Shown here: positions 1 through 8,014 of the stretch, in pieces
Layout: each line of letters starts with the position of its first letter
Numbering within the stretch: the first letter of the stretch is position 1
Origin: an uncultured Oscillospiraceae bacterium
Lineage (GTDB): Bacteria > Bacillota > Clostridia > Oscillospirales > Oscillospiraceae
Reading direction: 5' to 3'
NCBI GenBank assembly: GCA_934565795.1
Contig: CAKTIM010000014.1
Location: 1-56,421, forward strand
Length of the DNA: 56,421 bases
The notes under the pieces: model-generated
Told to the model about the DNA's origin: nothing
Seen by the model: only the letters and a program-made list of their open reading frames with translations
The model's database searches: none
Made by a program: the position numbers and the translations under genes

Positions 1-2
1 TT

Positions 3-1358
3 ACCCGCGATGGTATCCGCCGCGTCCTTGTAGATGGTCTTTAGCTGGCTCTGGGACTGCAAAATAATGGAAGCCGATATCTCCCGGCTTCGGATAGTGG
101 CAATGAGCTTGTCAAAGTTCGGGATCTGGCCGATGTTGGCAAACTCGTCTAAGATCAGCCGGACATGGACGGGCAGCCGCCCGCCGTAGAGATCGTCGGC
201 CTTGTCACAGAGCAGGTTGAAAAGCTGGCTGTACATCAGGGCGGCCACGAAGTTAAAGGTGCTGTCCGTATCCGAAAGGATCACAAACAGCGCCGTTTTC
301 TCGTCGCCTAGGGTATCCAGCTCCAACTCGTCCGTTTCCATAAGGTCCCGGAGTTCTTTTATGTCAAAGGGAGCCATGCGCGCGCCGCAGCTCACCAGAA
401 TGGATTTTAAGGTCTTGCCCGCCGCCATCTTGAATTTGCGGTACTGCCTCACAGCGAAATGATCCGGTTCCTTCTCTGCCAGCTTGGCAAAGAGAATATC
501 CACGGGACTCTGGTAATTCTCGTCATTCTCCCGGGCCTCACTGGCGTTGATTAAGTCTAACAGCATTGTGAAATTCCGCTCCTCCTCCGGGGCCTCGTAC
601 CAGATGTAGCCGATCAGCGCGGAGTAGTAGAGACGTTCTGCTTTGACCCAGAAATCTTCCGAAGATTTTTCACCTTCGCCCTTGGTGTTCATAATCAGGG
701 CGTTTACCAGCTTCAAAATATCTTTTTCCGAGCGGATATAGGATAATGGATTGTATTTCATGGACTTTTGGAAGTTGATTAGGTTCAGACACTTAATTCT
801 GTACTGTTTCCGTACCAGGAAGGTGCCGATTTCCGGGAGCAGCGTACCTTTTGGGTCCGTGACCACATAGGAGCTGTGGGCCTGCAAAAGAGAGGGCTTG
901 CAGAAGAATCGGGTCTTGCCGCTGCCGGAGCCGCCGATGACCAGAATGTTCTTGTTCCGGGCATACTTGGGATTTTTTGGTCTGCTTGCCATGGTGATGC
1001 GTTCCGTCTGGGTCATGGGGATATTCTGGAAGAAATCCGGGTCCATATAGGGGGCTATGTCCGCGGGCGTGCCCCACCGGGCGCTGCCGTATTCCACCCC
1101 GTGCCGGTACTTCTTCTGATTCTGCCGCCGAATCGCCACAGCCAGCCACAGGAACACCCCCGCGGCAATACCCCAGAGCATATCCACCGGCTGAATGCTG
1201 GGCAAGGGATTTGCAAAGGCAGCAGAAAAGCCCTCCGTTAAATGCAGCAGCCGGGAAGAAAAGTCGTCTCCGGGCGCCAAACGAAGGGCTTGGGATGCCT
1301 TGCCGCCCAGGTAGGCAAACAGGACATAGGGAATATTGGGGATAATAAATTTCTTGAT
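3..1358 (-). CDS. VirD4-like conjugal transfer coupling ATPase (CD1115 family), partial
   Basis: Type IV coupling protein that would link the relaxosome to the mating channel at the inner face of the membrane. 452 codons are visible and the 3' end lies beyond the left edge. Counting from the codon at 1358, two N-terminal membrane segments (about 8-25 and 60-76) precede a P-loop GGSGSGKT (142-149) and Walker B LILDEFANIG (401-410). Family members from memory begin MKK-IIPNIPY; here the matching residues are IKKFIIPNIPY, because the codon at 1358-1356 reads ATC. There is no ATG, GTG or TTG between the upstream in-frame stop and a TTG at codon 27; the first ATG is codon 60. So the start codon looks mutated, misassembled or non-canonical. 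It follows pcfB at once (pcfB stop at 1363-1361). Confidence 0.85.
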   Translation of the reverse strand, partial: MKKFIIPNIPYVLFAYLGGKASQALRLAPGDDFSSRLLHLTEGFSAAFANPLPSIQPVDMLWGIAAGVFLWLAVAIRRQNQKKYRHGVEYGSARWGTPADIAPYMDPDFFQNIPMTQTERITMASRPKNPKYARNKNILVIGGSGSGKTRFFCKPSLLQAHSSYVVTDPKGTLLPEIGTFLVRKQYRIKCLNLINFQKSMKYNPLSYIRSEKDILKLVNALIMNTKGEGEKSSEDFWVKAERLYYSALIGYIWYEAPEEERNFTMLLDLINASEARENDENYQSPVDILFAKLAEKEPDHFAVRQYRKFKMAAGKTLKSILVSCGARMAPFDIKELRDLMETDELELDTLGDEKTALFVILSDTDSTFNFVAALMYSQLFNLLCDKADDLYGGRLPVHVRLILDEFANIGQIPNFDKLIATIRSREISASIILQSQSQLKTIYKDAADTIAG

Positions 1359-1360
1359 GT

Positions 1361-1831
1361 TTACCGCAGCACACCTCGATCCTTTTCTTTGACCAGCTCT
1401 TTTTCCAAAGGTTTCGGCTGCATTTCCGCCTCTTTAACCGCCTTTACCAGCTGCGCACGGAGAGAAGGCTTTCTGTGGAGCTTCCTTGCGGTGAACTCCT
1501 GGAAAGCTGCTGTAATGGCATCCGCGTCCCGGCTCTTGAAGAACACCAGATACCGGGGCTGCTCTGAAGTGGTGTCCTTTTTCAGCGCGAAATCCATATG
1601 GTATTTCTTCGCCGTCTGGGTGAAGCACCGGATATTCTTCTCCGTGATTTCGATATTGGAAAGACCCGCGTTCTGACCGGCCAGCTGCTTTAGAGTCTGC
1701 TTGCCTCGGTAGATTTTGGGGTGCTTTTTCTGACTCAGGTAGACCCGGATAGCCCGGTCCAAAATCTGTTCCGTCATTTTTGCGGAGCTGATGATAAGGG
1801 CAATGGACTTGCCCGTGACTTCCTCCTGCAT
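1361..1831 (-). CDS. pcfB: PcfB family protein (DUF3801), conjugation accessory
   Basis: 156 residues matching the PcfB/DUF3801 family that sits directly before the VirD4 coupling protein in conjugative elements of Gram-positive bacteria. In the pCF10 system PcfB helps the relaxase and coupling protein recruit substrate DNA; the same role here is inferred from context. The protein is basic, with a charged C-terminal tail (about 130-156) rich in Lys and Glu, and has no membrane segment. Its ATG abuts the stop codon of the upstream DUF6017 gene, and its own stop overlaps the region where the coupling protein should start, so the three genes are probably translationally coupled. Confidence 0.85.
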   Translation of the reverse strand: MQEEVTGKSIALIISSAKMTEQILDRAIRVYLSQKKHPKIYRGKQTLKQLAGQNAGLSNIEITEKNIRCFTQTAKKYHMDFALKKDTTSEQPRYLVFFKSRDADAITAAFQEFTARKLHRKPSLRAQLVKAVKEAEMQPKPLEKELVKEKDRGVLR

Positions 1832-2695
1832 TTATCCTCCTTCCGCCAAATCGTGCTGCACCAGAGCTGTATAATAACTACCCATGGTGAGACTGGCATT
1901 GTACAAAGCCGCCAGCAGATATTTCTTGATGTTCCGTATTCGGGTGGTGTTCTCCCTCATGCAGGCAAGCACATACTGGATGTGGCTGCCTGTCAGTTTC
2001 AAAAAGCGAGAACGAACAACGTCTGCCGGGAAATCGTCGCTGGCAATTCGGATGGTTTTCCGGGAGGTGCAAACCGTATCCACCAGGATCTCCACAATTT
2101 CATTAAGCTGTTCCTGATCGATCTGGGGATTCTGAATAAGAACGTCATAGTCGATGTTTTCCAGAAGAATATCCCGATACCGCTCTCTGACCTCCATCCC
2201 ATCCGTTCCCATCCTCGTTTCCTGGGAAGGGCGATACGATGGGATAGGATGGATTTCATCCGTATTTTCTAAATCTTTCTTTGATCCATCTTTCTTTTCT
2301 CTATCTTTATTTAATTGTGCGGTCATTTTCGGACACGGGGTATCCATATCCGGGTTTTCCGTATCTGGACGCTCCGATTCCGGCGGTGCCGACTGTGGCT
2401 TGTGGGGCGTTTCGTAGATAATGTACTCCACATCTACGATCTTGCCCTTGCTGTCCCGAATGCGGTTGCGGACAATATACCCCGCCTGCTCCAATTCCCG
2501 AAGGGCAGAGCCGATACAGTCGGCCCCCTCCTTGCAGATGGCCGCCAGCCCTCTTGTGGTGTAGTTCCACTCCTCTGGAAGAGACAGCATCATGGAAAGC
2601 AGCCCCTTGGATTTCAGGGACAGCTCTGTGTCCCGTAGATGATGGTTGGACATGACTGTATAATCCCGGTTTCGCTCAATGCGGAAAACTGCCAC
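1832..2695 (-). CDS. Winged-helix DUF6017 domain protein (element replication/regulation)
   Basis: 287 residues with a GTG start preceded by a strong AAGGAGGTCATCAAA ribosome site. The N-terminal part (about 10-95, with SLKSKGLLSMMLSLPEEW and a following helix-turn-helix) is the winged-helix found in replication-initiator-like proteins of Clostridia conjugative elements. A low-complexity acidic linker (about 96-165) leads to a C-terminal helical domain (about 170-285) of the DUF6017 type. Such proteins are routinely found a few genes before pcfB and virD4. Whether it initiates replication of the excised circle or regulates transfer is not shown by the sequence. Confidence 0.75.
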   Translation of the reverse strand: MAVFRIERNRDYTVMSNHHLRDTELSLKSKGLLSMMLSLPEEWNYTTRGLAAICKEGADCIGSALRELEQAGYIVRNRIRDSKGKIVDVEYIIYETPHKPQSAPPESERPDTENPDMDTPCPKMTAQLNKDREKKDGSKKDLENTDEIHPIPSYRPSQETRMGTDGMEVRERYRDILLENIDYDVLIQNPQIDQEQLNEIVEILVDTVCTSRKTIRIASDDFPADVVRSRFLKLTGSHIQYVLACMRENTTRIRNIKKYLLAALYNASLTMGSYYTALVQHDLAEGG

Positions 2696-2853
2696 TTTGA
2701 TGACCTCCTTCTGGGTAAAAATAAGTGTTGATTTTCGTGGTTTTGCCGGCCTATATTCCCTTCAAAAGTCCCCCGTATGAAAACACACAGGCAGCATTTC
2801 ATTCGCCGCTCTCAAAGAAAACAAAGGCCGATTTTCCACCCTAATTGCTACAC

Positions 2854-2887
2854 AAAAAGGCGACTGCCGGGAAGCAATCGCCTTTTT
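2854..2887. terminator. Perfect inverted repeat, terminator-like
   Basis: AAAAAGGCGA pairs with TCGCCTTTTT across a 14-nt loop, giving A/T tracts on both sides. It could stop transcription in either direction at the element boundary. Confidence 0.5.
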
Positions 2888-3151
2888 GAGAGGGAATATG
2901 AAGCAAGAAAAACACGAAATTCGATGCTCTAAAATTGAAAAACGTCTAGGGAAATGCCGCTTTTTTGAAAAGCCCTATAAGAACACCCGTACCAAAAGCC
3001 GGTGAAGCTCTGTGTGGGCTTGCCGGTTTTTCTTTTGCGTGATTGTCTTGTGTTTCTCACTATGTTGCGCAATGGTTTGCGATGAACTGGGCACGACCAG
3101 GGCAAATTCAGAGTTTCAGTTCACTGGTAAATTGGCGGCATATTTCAAAGG

Positions 3152-3181
3152 GCCGGATAACCTAACGCGGTTGTCCGGCCT
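3152..3181. terminator. Strong GC hairpin flanked by AAAG/CTTTG
   Basis: GGCCGGATAACC and GGTTGTCCGGCC pair over 12 bp with one G-U and a 6-nt loop. It lies beyond the 3' end of the minus-strand permease at 3276, so it may be that gene's terminator. Confidence 0.5.
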
Positions 3182-3275
3182 TTGTTGCTTAATGGTCAGT
3201 CTTTCGGTGCGGCATGGTTCTCATGGCACTGGTGCATGGTGTAGTAGAGTGGGGTTGGGCAATCCTATACTATAA

Positions 3276-4562
3276 TTAACCGCCGAAGACCAGCCAGATC
3301 AGGATGTATGCTGGGATCACTGCGGCCATGGTAAATGGGATGCCGATGCGGAAGAAGTCGCGGTTGGAGACCTGGTAGCCTTCCTTGCGGAGGATGCCGA
3401 TGCCGGCTATATTGGCGGAGGCGCCGATGGGGGTGCAGTTGCCGCCCAGGGTTGCGCCGGACAGGAGGCCGAAGTACAGCGCTGTGGAATCCACGCCCAT
3501 CTGTGCGGCGATTCCTGCGATCACAGGGATCATGGTGGCCACATAGGGGATGTTGTCAATAAACGCGGAAATCAGCACCGAGGCCCATACGATGATGGTA
3601 TACATCAGGAACAGATTGCCGCCGCCCAGCTGCACCAGCAGGTGTGCCAGCGCGTCGATCACGCCCTCGTGGGTGATTCCGCCAATCATCAGGAACAGGC
3701 CCACCAGCAGCCCCAGCGTCTCAAAATCGATGGCTCCAAGAGGCGACAGCAGTGCCTTTGCCGTCTTTTTTCTGACGACATTATAAATCAGGCCGATGAC
3801 GAAAAGCGTACAGCAGATGATGCCGTTGGTCTCAGCCGGAAGGTTCCAGTGCTCCGGGGCAAAGGACGCGCAGATCAGCAGCCCCACCATTCCCACAAGC
3901 AGCACCGTGGGCACATAATCCGTGACCTCCGTCTTTTGGCTGAAGCCCTGGACGGAGGCTTTTTCCTTGCGGAACAGGTAATAGACGATCAGCGCGGACA
4001 GCAGCGCTCCCAGCTCCACGAAGAAAAACATGGAAATCTTGCCGTGATACCAAAAGAAATCCATAAAGCTCATATCGAGCGCGGAGCCGAGCATGATGGC
4101 CGTGGTATCCCCCACCAGCGTTGCCGCGCCCTGGAGATTGGAGGAGACCGCAATGGAAATGATAAAGGGAACGGGATTGGTTTTCAGCTTCCTGCACACC
4201 GCGATGGCCACCGGGGCGACCATCAGCACCGTGGCCACATTGTCCACAAACGCGGAGATAACGCCTGCAAACAGGCTCAGGGATACCGCCGCCCACTGGA
4301 CGTTGGGCACCCGATCCATCAGCATATCCGCCATCCGCTCCGGCATACGGCTGTCAATGAACAGTTGAACCAGCCCCATGGTTCCAGCGATCATCAGGAG
4401 CACATTCCAGTCCAGCGCTTCGAGCGCGTCCGAAGCAGGCAGCATTCCAAATACGATGAACAGCACGCCGGAGGCTAAAGCAATATAGGGCCGCGCCTTG
4501 CTGAACAAGAGCATCAATACATAGGTGAGGACAAACAGGACAATGGCAGGGAGCATAGACAT
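3276..4562 (-). CDS. ArsB/NhaD-type (IT superfamily) membrane permease
   Basis: About 428 residues with 11-12 hydrophobic segments. Two inverted-topology halves carry the matching motifs SAFVDNVATVLMVAP and SAFIDNIPYVATMIPV, each with the invariant Asp-Asn of the ion transporter superfamily (ArsB, NhaD, P-protein, SLC13). A Gly-rich GGNCTPIGASANIAG loop near the C-terminus is also typical. The substrate (anion, dicarboxylate or Na+/H+) cannot be told from sequence. The frame is open upstream to 4646, but AAGGAAAGGAA sits just before ATG at 4562 and a second ATG at 4556, and the protein becomes hydrophobic there, so one of these is the start. It lies 114 bp downstream of tRNA-Gly on the same strand, after a terminator. 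Confidence 0.8.
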   Translation of the reverse strand: MSMLPAIVLFVLTYVLMLLFSKARPYIALASGVLFIVFGMLPASDALEALDWNVLLMIAGTMGLVQLFIDSRMPERMADMLMDRVPNVQWAAVSLSLFAGVISAFVDNVATVLMVAPVAIAVCRKLKTNPVPFIISIAVSSNLQGAATLVGDTTAIMLGSALDMSFMDFFWYHGKISMFFFVELGALLSALIVYYLFRKEKASVQGFSQKTEVTDYVPTVLLVGMVGLLICASFAPEHWNLPAETNGIICCTLFVIGLIYNVVRKKTAKALLSPLGAIDFETLGLLVGLFLMIGGITHEGVIDALAHLLVQLGGGNLFLMYTIIVWASVLISAFIDNIPYVATMIPVIAGIAAQMGVDSTALYFGLLSGATLGGNCTPIGASANIAGIGILRKEGYQVSNRDFFRIGIPFTMAAVIPAYILIWLVFGG

Positions 4563-4645
4563 TTCCTTTCCTTGTGGTCGCGGAGGAGCCAGGCACCGCG
4601 GCTTCTCCGGCTTCTCAAACAGAGCGAACGGTATATGTATACACA

Positions 4646-4676
4646 CAAAAAAACCGGCCGTAAATCGGTCGGTTTT
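4646..4676 (-). terminator. Terminator of tRNA-Gly
   Basis: On the minus strand ACCGACCG and CGGCCGGT pair across ATTTA, followed by a T run, immediately after the encoded CCA of the tRNA. Confidence 0.75.
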
Positions 4677-4752
4677 TGGAGCGGGTGACGAGGCTCGAAC
4701 TCGCTACCTCCACCTTGGCAAGGTGGCGCTCTACCAGATGAGCTACACCCGC
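4677..4752 (-). tRNA. tRNA-Gly(GCC)
   Basis: A 76-nt cloverleaf read on the minus strand. The acceptor stem GCGGGTG pairs with CACCCGC, followed by discriminator T and an encoded CCA. The anticodon stem CCACC/GGTGG encloses loop TTGCCAA, giving anticodon GCC. The T-arm contains GTTCGAGCC. It has its own promoter (TTGACA and TATAAT at 4793-4766) and a terminator directly after it, so it is transcribed as a single unit. Confidence 0.97.
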
Positions 4753-4765
4753 AGGAACAGGAACA

Positions 4766-4793
4766 ATTATAGCGGCTTTTGCAGATTTGTCAA
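4766..4793 (-). promoter_or_regulatory. Sigma-A promoter of tRNA-Gly
   Basis: Minus strand: TTGACA (4793-4788), 16-bp spacer, TATAAT (4771-4766), both consensus. Transcription would start about 7 nt on, just ahead of the mature tRNA. Confidence 0.85.
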
Positions 4794-4838
4794 GGGGAAA
4801 ATCTGCCTTTTTCGCTGTTCCTTTCCGGCATCTCAGTG

Positions 4839-5702
4839 CTACAGGGCATCCTTGGAGTAATGGGAGAAGCCGTCGCCAAGAACCTGGTGGGCCTCCTGGA
4901 CGATCACGAAGGCCGCTTCGTCCCGCTCCATTACCAGCTCCTTCAAATCCGCCAGCTGTCCCTTCTTTACCACGGTGAGTACCACCTTCTTATCCTGGCG
5001 GGTGTAGTAGCCCTGGCCATCCAGGAAGGTCACGCCCCGATCCAGCTTCTCCGCCACAGCCTTGGCAATTGCCTCCGCCTGGTCAGAAATAATGATGGCA
5101 ACCTTGGAATAGTCAAACCGATACACCACGATGTCCATCACCTGCCCGGTGATGAACACGGCAATGCCACTGTACAGCGCCCGGCTGATGTCATGGAACA
5201 CGATGCCGGTGAGGATGACCACCAACGCATCAAAGGTCATGGAGATCATCCCAATTGGGACATTGCGGTAATGCAGCTTCAGCAGCCGCACCAGAATATC
5301 CGACCCGCCGGTGGAGGTGCCCGCCGCAAAAACCACACCGATTCCCAAGCCACAGAGCAGTCCGCCGTAAATGCCGCTGACCAGCGCATCCTGGAAGCCA
5401 ATGGAAATGGACGCAAACAGATCGATCAGGACGCCGCTGACCAGCATTCCGATCAGCGACCCGGCAAAAAAGCGCTTGCCCACCCGGATACCGCCGATCA
5501 GAAACAGCGGCAGATTCAGCAACACGGACAGCAGACCCACGTTCTGAATGCCGATGATGTGCGCTACCGCCTGCGCCAGGCCAGAAATACCGCCGGAATT
5601 GATGTTATTCGGCTCCAGGAAAAGGCTGAAGCCCAGGGCAAAAATGGTGCTGCCCAGCAGTGTCTTTACGACCCAGCCGTAACGCCTCCACAGTTTTTCC
5701 AT
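4839..5702 (-). CDS. YitT family membrane protein (DUF161 + DUF2179)
   Basis: 287 residues. Five or six transmembrane segments lie in residues about 10-205, with the Gly-rich motifs typical of the family (NNINSGGISGLAQ near 33-45; AAGTSTGGSDILVRLLK). The C-terminal about 80 residues form the cytosolic DUF2179 domain. Known members have no firmly established transport function. ATG at 5702 has GGGGAGGTAGAC before it. It lies 45 bp downstream of the topoisomerase A-like gene on the same strand and may be co-transcribed with it. Confidence 0.88.
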   Translation of the reverse strand: MEKLWRRYGWVVKTLLGSTIFALGFSLFLEPNNINSGGISGLAQAVAHIIGIQNVGLLSVLLNLPLFLIGGIRVGKRFFAGSLIGMLVSGVLIDLFASISIGFQDALVSGIYGGLLCGLGIGVVFAAGTSTGGSDILVRLLKLHYRNVPIGMISMTFDALVVILTGIVFHDISRALYSGIAVFITGQVMDIVVYRFDYSKVAIIISDQAEAIAKAVAEKLDRGVTFLDGQGYYTRQDKKVVLTVVKKGQLADLKELVMERDEAAFVIVQEAHQVLGDGFSHYSKDAL

Positions 5703-5747
5703 GTCTACCTCCCCTGCCCCCCCAGGCGATCCTCGGGGAGGCTATTG

Positions 5748-7994
5748 TCAAAGTTCCATTTTTTGCTGCTTTTCCTGCATGTCCTCCGGCTTCAGCAGCG
5801 CGCCGGCGGCAGGAATCATCTTGGTGCGGTAGCGGCTGGGGTTCTCGATTCCGCTCTGCTCCAAGGGCAGCGCCGCCGTGAGCACCGCCTTTTTCTTCAG
5901 GGTCAACACCGCGACGCCCTGGGTATTGCGAGTGGTTTTGGGCAGCAGCTGAGCGGTGGAGAAAATCAGCGTTCTGCCGTCGCTGGCATACAGCGCCATC
6001 TGCGCATCCTCCTGCATGGCATATACGCTGACGAGCACGCTCTTGTCGCAGTATGCGCCGGTGAGCTTCTTACGGTTTGTTTTCGTCTCATAGGCGTTCA
6101 GCGGCACCTTGGCGACCTTGCCATTTTCAAAGAAAAAGAGCACAAAGCCGCCGTAATCCTCAGTGAGTACCACGCTGCGTACCGCCTCGCCCGGCTCCAT
6201 GCCCAGCTTCTGCGGCAGGTAATCGCCCAGCTGAGAGGCCTTTCCGTCCTCAAATTCGCTGAGGCGGGACTTGTAGCACTGGAACTGATCGGTAAACACC
6301 AGCACATCCGCCCGGTTGGTCGTCTCTTGGGAGAAACGCAGGCTGTCGCCCTCCTTAAACTTCTGCTCACCGCTCATGCGCAGGGACTGGGCAGTGATCT
6401 TTTTCAGGTAGCCCTCTCTGGACACAAACACCGTCACGGGATAGTCGGGGACGTTGTCCTCCTCTTCCTCCGGCTCTGCCTCCACCGCCTGATAGACGAT
6501 TTCCGTTTTACGGGGCTGGCCGTACTTCTTGGAAACCTCCTGAAGCTCCTGAATAATGACATTTTTCAGCTTTTTCGCGCTGTTCAGGGTATCGCGCATG
6601 TCGGCGATCTCCTGCTCCAGCTGACTGATGGCCTTGGTCTGCTTTAGGATGTATTCCTTATTGATGTTGCGCAGCTTGATCTCCGCCACGTAGTTTGCCT
6701 GAATTTCATCGATGCCAAAGCCGATCATCAGATTGGGGACGACCTCCGCCTCCAGCTCGGTTTCCCGGATGATGCGAATCGCCTTGTCGATGTCCAGCAG
6801 AATGCGCTCCAGGCCCTTCAGCAGGTGCAGGCGATCCTCCCGCTTTCCGATCTGGAAGAACAGCCGCCGCTTGACGCAATCCATCCGCCAGGCCGTCCAC
6901 TCCTCCAGAATTTCACCTACCCCCATCACCCGGGGCATGCCCGCGATGAGGATATTGAAATTGCAGGGGAAGCTGTCCTGCAGCGGCGTCATGCGGAACA
7001 GTTTCTGCATTAGCTTTTCCGGGTCTGCCCCGCGCTTTAAGTCAATGGTCAGCTTCAGGCCGCCCAGGTCGGTTTCATCCCGCATGTCGGTGATTTCCTT
7101 GATCTTACCGGCCTTGATCAGCTCCGCGACCTTGTCCATGATGACTTCCGTCGCGGTGGTGTAAGGAATCTCGGTGATTTCGATCAGGTTTCCGTCCTTC
7201 TCATAATGCCACTTTGCGCGCAGCTTGAAGCTGCCCCGGCCGGTGGAATACACCTCCCGGGTCGCGGCCTCGTCAAACAGCAGCTCTGCGCCGGTGGAGA
7301 AATCCGGGCCGGGCAGGGTTTCCAGAATGTCATGGTCAGGATTCTTCATCAGGGCGATGGTGGTATCGCAGACCTCCTTGAGGTTAAAGGAGCAGATATT
7401 GCTGGCCATACCCACCGCGATGCCCTGATTGGCAGACACCAGCACATTGGGAAAGGTCGTGGGCAGCAGGCTTGGCTCCTTCATGGTGGCGTCGTAATTA
7501 TCCACCATGTCCACCGTGTCGCTGTCGATGTCCCGGAACAGCTCGGTGCAGATATTATCCAGCTTGGCCTCGGTATACCGGGAGGCGGCGTAGGCCATAT
7601 CCCGGGAATAAACCTTGCCGAAGTTACCCTTGGAATCCACAAAGGGGTGCAGCAGCGTCTCATTGCCCCGCGCCAGACGAACCATGGTCTCGTAAATAGC
7701 GGAGTCGCCGTGGGGGTTCAGGCGCATGGTCTGGCCCACAATATTGGCAGACTTGGTTCGCCCGCCAGTGAGCAGGCCCATTTTGTACATGGTGTACAGC
7801 AGCTTGCGGTGGGAGGGCTTGAAGCCGTCGATCTCCGGGATGGCGCGGGAGACAATGACGGACATGGCGTAGGGCATATAATTGATCTCCAGAGTTTCGG
7901 AGATCGCCTGCTCCGTGGTGGAGCCGACCAGGCCCATCACGCCGTCGGTATTCACTTTCTTCTTTTTTTCAGGTTCCTGTTTCTTCTTTGCCAT
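5748..7994 (-). CDS. Type IIA topoisomerase subunit A (divergent GyrA/ParC-like)
   Basis: Breakage-reunion subunit that would work with the B-like subunit encoded just upstream. 748 residues. Catalytic tyrosine is Y140 in AASRYTEAKL. The quinolone-determining region is NPHGDSAIYETMVRLA, with S98 and E102 at the two positions where resistance mutations arise, i.e. the ParC-like Ser/Glu pair. A coiled-coil region (about 440-500) follows and the C-terminal beta-pinwheel is degenerate, with no clear GyrA-box (QRRGGKG), which favours decatenation or relaxation over supercoiling. The pair differs from classical gyrase and Topo IV and is of the extra, divergent type seen in Clostridia. Gap to the B-like gene is 20 bp. 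Confidence 0.88.
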   Translation of the reverse strand: MAKKKQEPEKKKKVNTDGVMGLVGSTTEQAISETLEINYMPYAMSVIVSRAIPEIDGFKPSHRKLLYTMYKMGLLTGGRTKSANIVGQTMRLNPHGDSAIYETMVRLARGNETLLHPFVDSKGNFGKVYSRDMAYAASRYTEAKLDNICTELFRDIDSDTVDMVDNYDATMKEPSLLPTTFPNVLVSANQGIAVGMASNICSFNLKEVCDTTIALMKNPDHDILETLPGPDFSTGAELLFDEAATREVYSTGRGSFKLRAKWHYEKDGNLIEITEIPYTTATEVIMDKVAELIKAGKIKEITDMRDETDLGGLKLTIDLKRGADPEKLMQKLFRMTPLQDSFPCNFNILIAGMPRVMGVGEILEEWTAWRMDCVKRRLFFQIGKREDRLHLLKGLERILLDIDKAIRIIRETELEAEVVPNLMIGFGIDEIQANYVAEIKLRNINKEYILKQTKAISQLEQEIADMRDTLNSAKKLKNVIIQELQEVSKKYGQPRKTEIVYQAVEAEPEEEEDNVPDYPVTVFVSREGYLKKITAQSLRMSGEQKFKEGDSLRFSQETTNRADVLVFTDQFQCYKSRLSEFEDGKASQLGDYLPQKLGMEPGEAVRSVVLTEDYGGFVLFFFENGKVAKVPLNAYETKTNRKKLTGAYCDKSVLVSVYAMQEDAQMALYASDGRTLIFSTAQLLPKTTRNTQGVAVLTLKKKAVLTAALPLEQSGIENPSRYRTKMIPAAGALLKPEDMQEKQQKMEL

Positions 7995-8014
7995 ATTCCG
8001 TTCCTATCCTCACA

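Larger units (their letters stand above)
1..2810. mobile_element. Edge of an integrative conjugative element (Tn1549/CD1115-like)
   Basis: Three consecutive minus-strand genes form the conjugation/replication-type cassette usual for Clostridia ICEs of the Tn1549 group: a winged-helix DUF6017 protein, PcfB and a VirD4 coupling ATPase, with no gap between them. The element continues past the left edge. Its right end is not defined: no integrase, excisionase or clear att repeat is visible, and core-like genes begin at 3276. The end coordinate given is only a guess at where element-derived sequence stops. Confidence 0.6.
2696..3275. other. 580-bp gene-free junction between the conjugative element and core genes
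   Basis: No convincing coding frame. It holds the minus-strand ribosome site of the DUF6017 gene, a perfect 10-bp inverted repeat (2854-2887), an imperfect hairpin around 2994-3032 (AAAGCCGG... CCGGTTTTT) and a strong hairpin at 3152-3181. A right end or oriT of the conjugative element could lie here, but no direct repeat or integrase is visible to define it. Confidence 0.5.

Noticed and set aside
793..1374. 193-codon minus-strand frame starting with GTG
   Set aside because: It is a shifted frame within the coupling protein gene, whose true frame has the P-loop and Walker B motifs.
3012..3275. 87-codon plus-strand frame in the junction region
   Set aside because: No ribosome binding site or family resemblance, and a strong terminator hairpin lies within it.
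4677..4752. tRNA-Gly as attachment site of the conjugative element
   Set aside because: The permease gene and its own signals lie between the tRNA and the element, and no copy of the tRNA 3' end is seen near 2700-3275.
4779..6647. Other long antisense frames, such as 622 codons here and further ones opposite rpe/GGGtGRT, uvrB, mfd and the VanW gene
   Set aside because: Each lies opposite a well-identified gene and arises from high GC at third codon positions; none has recognisable domains.
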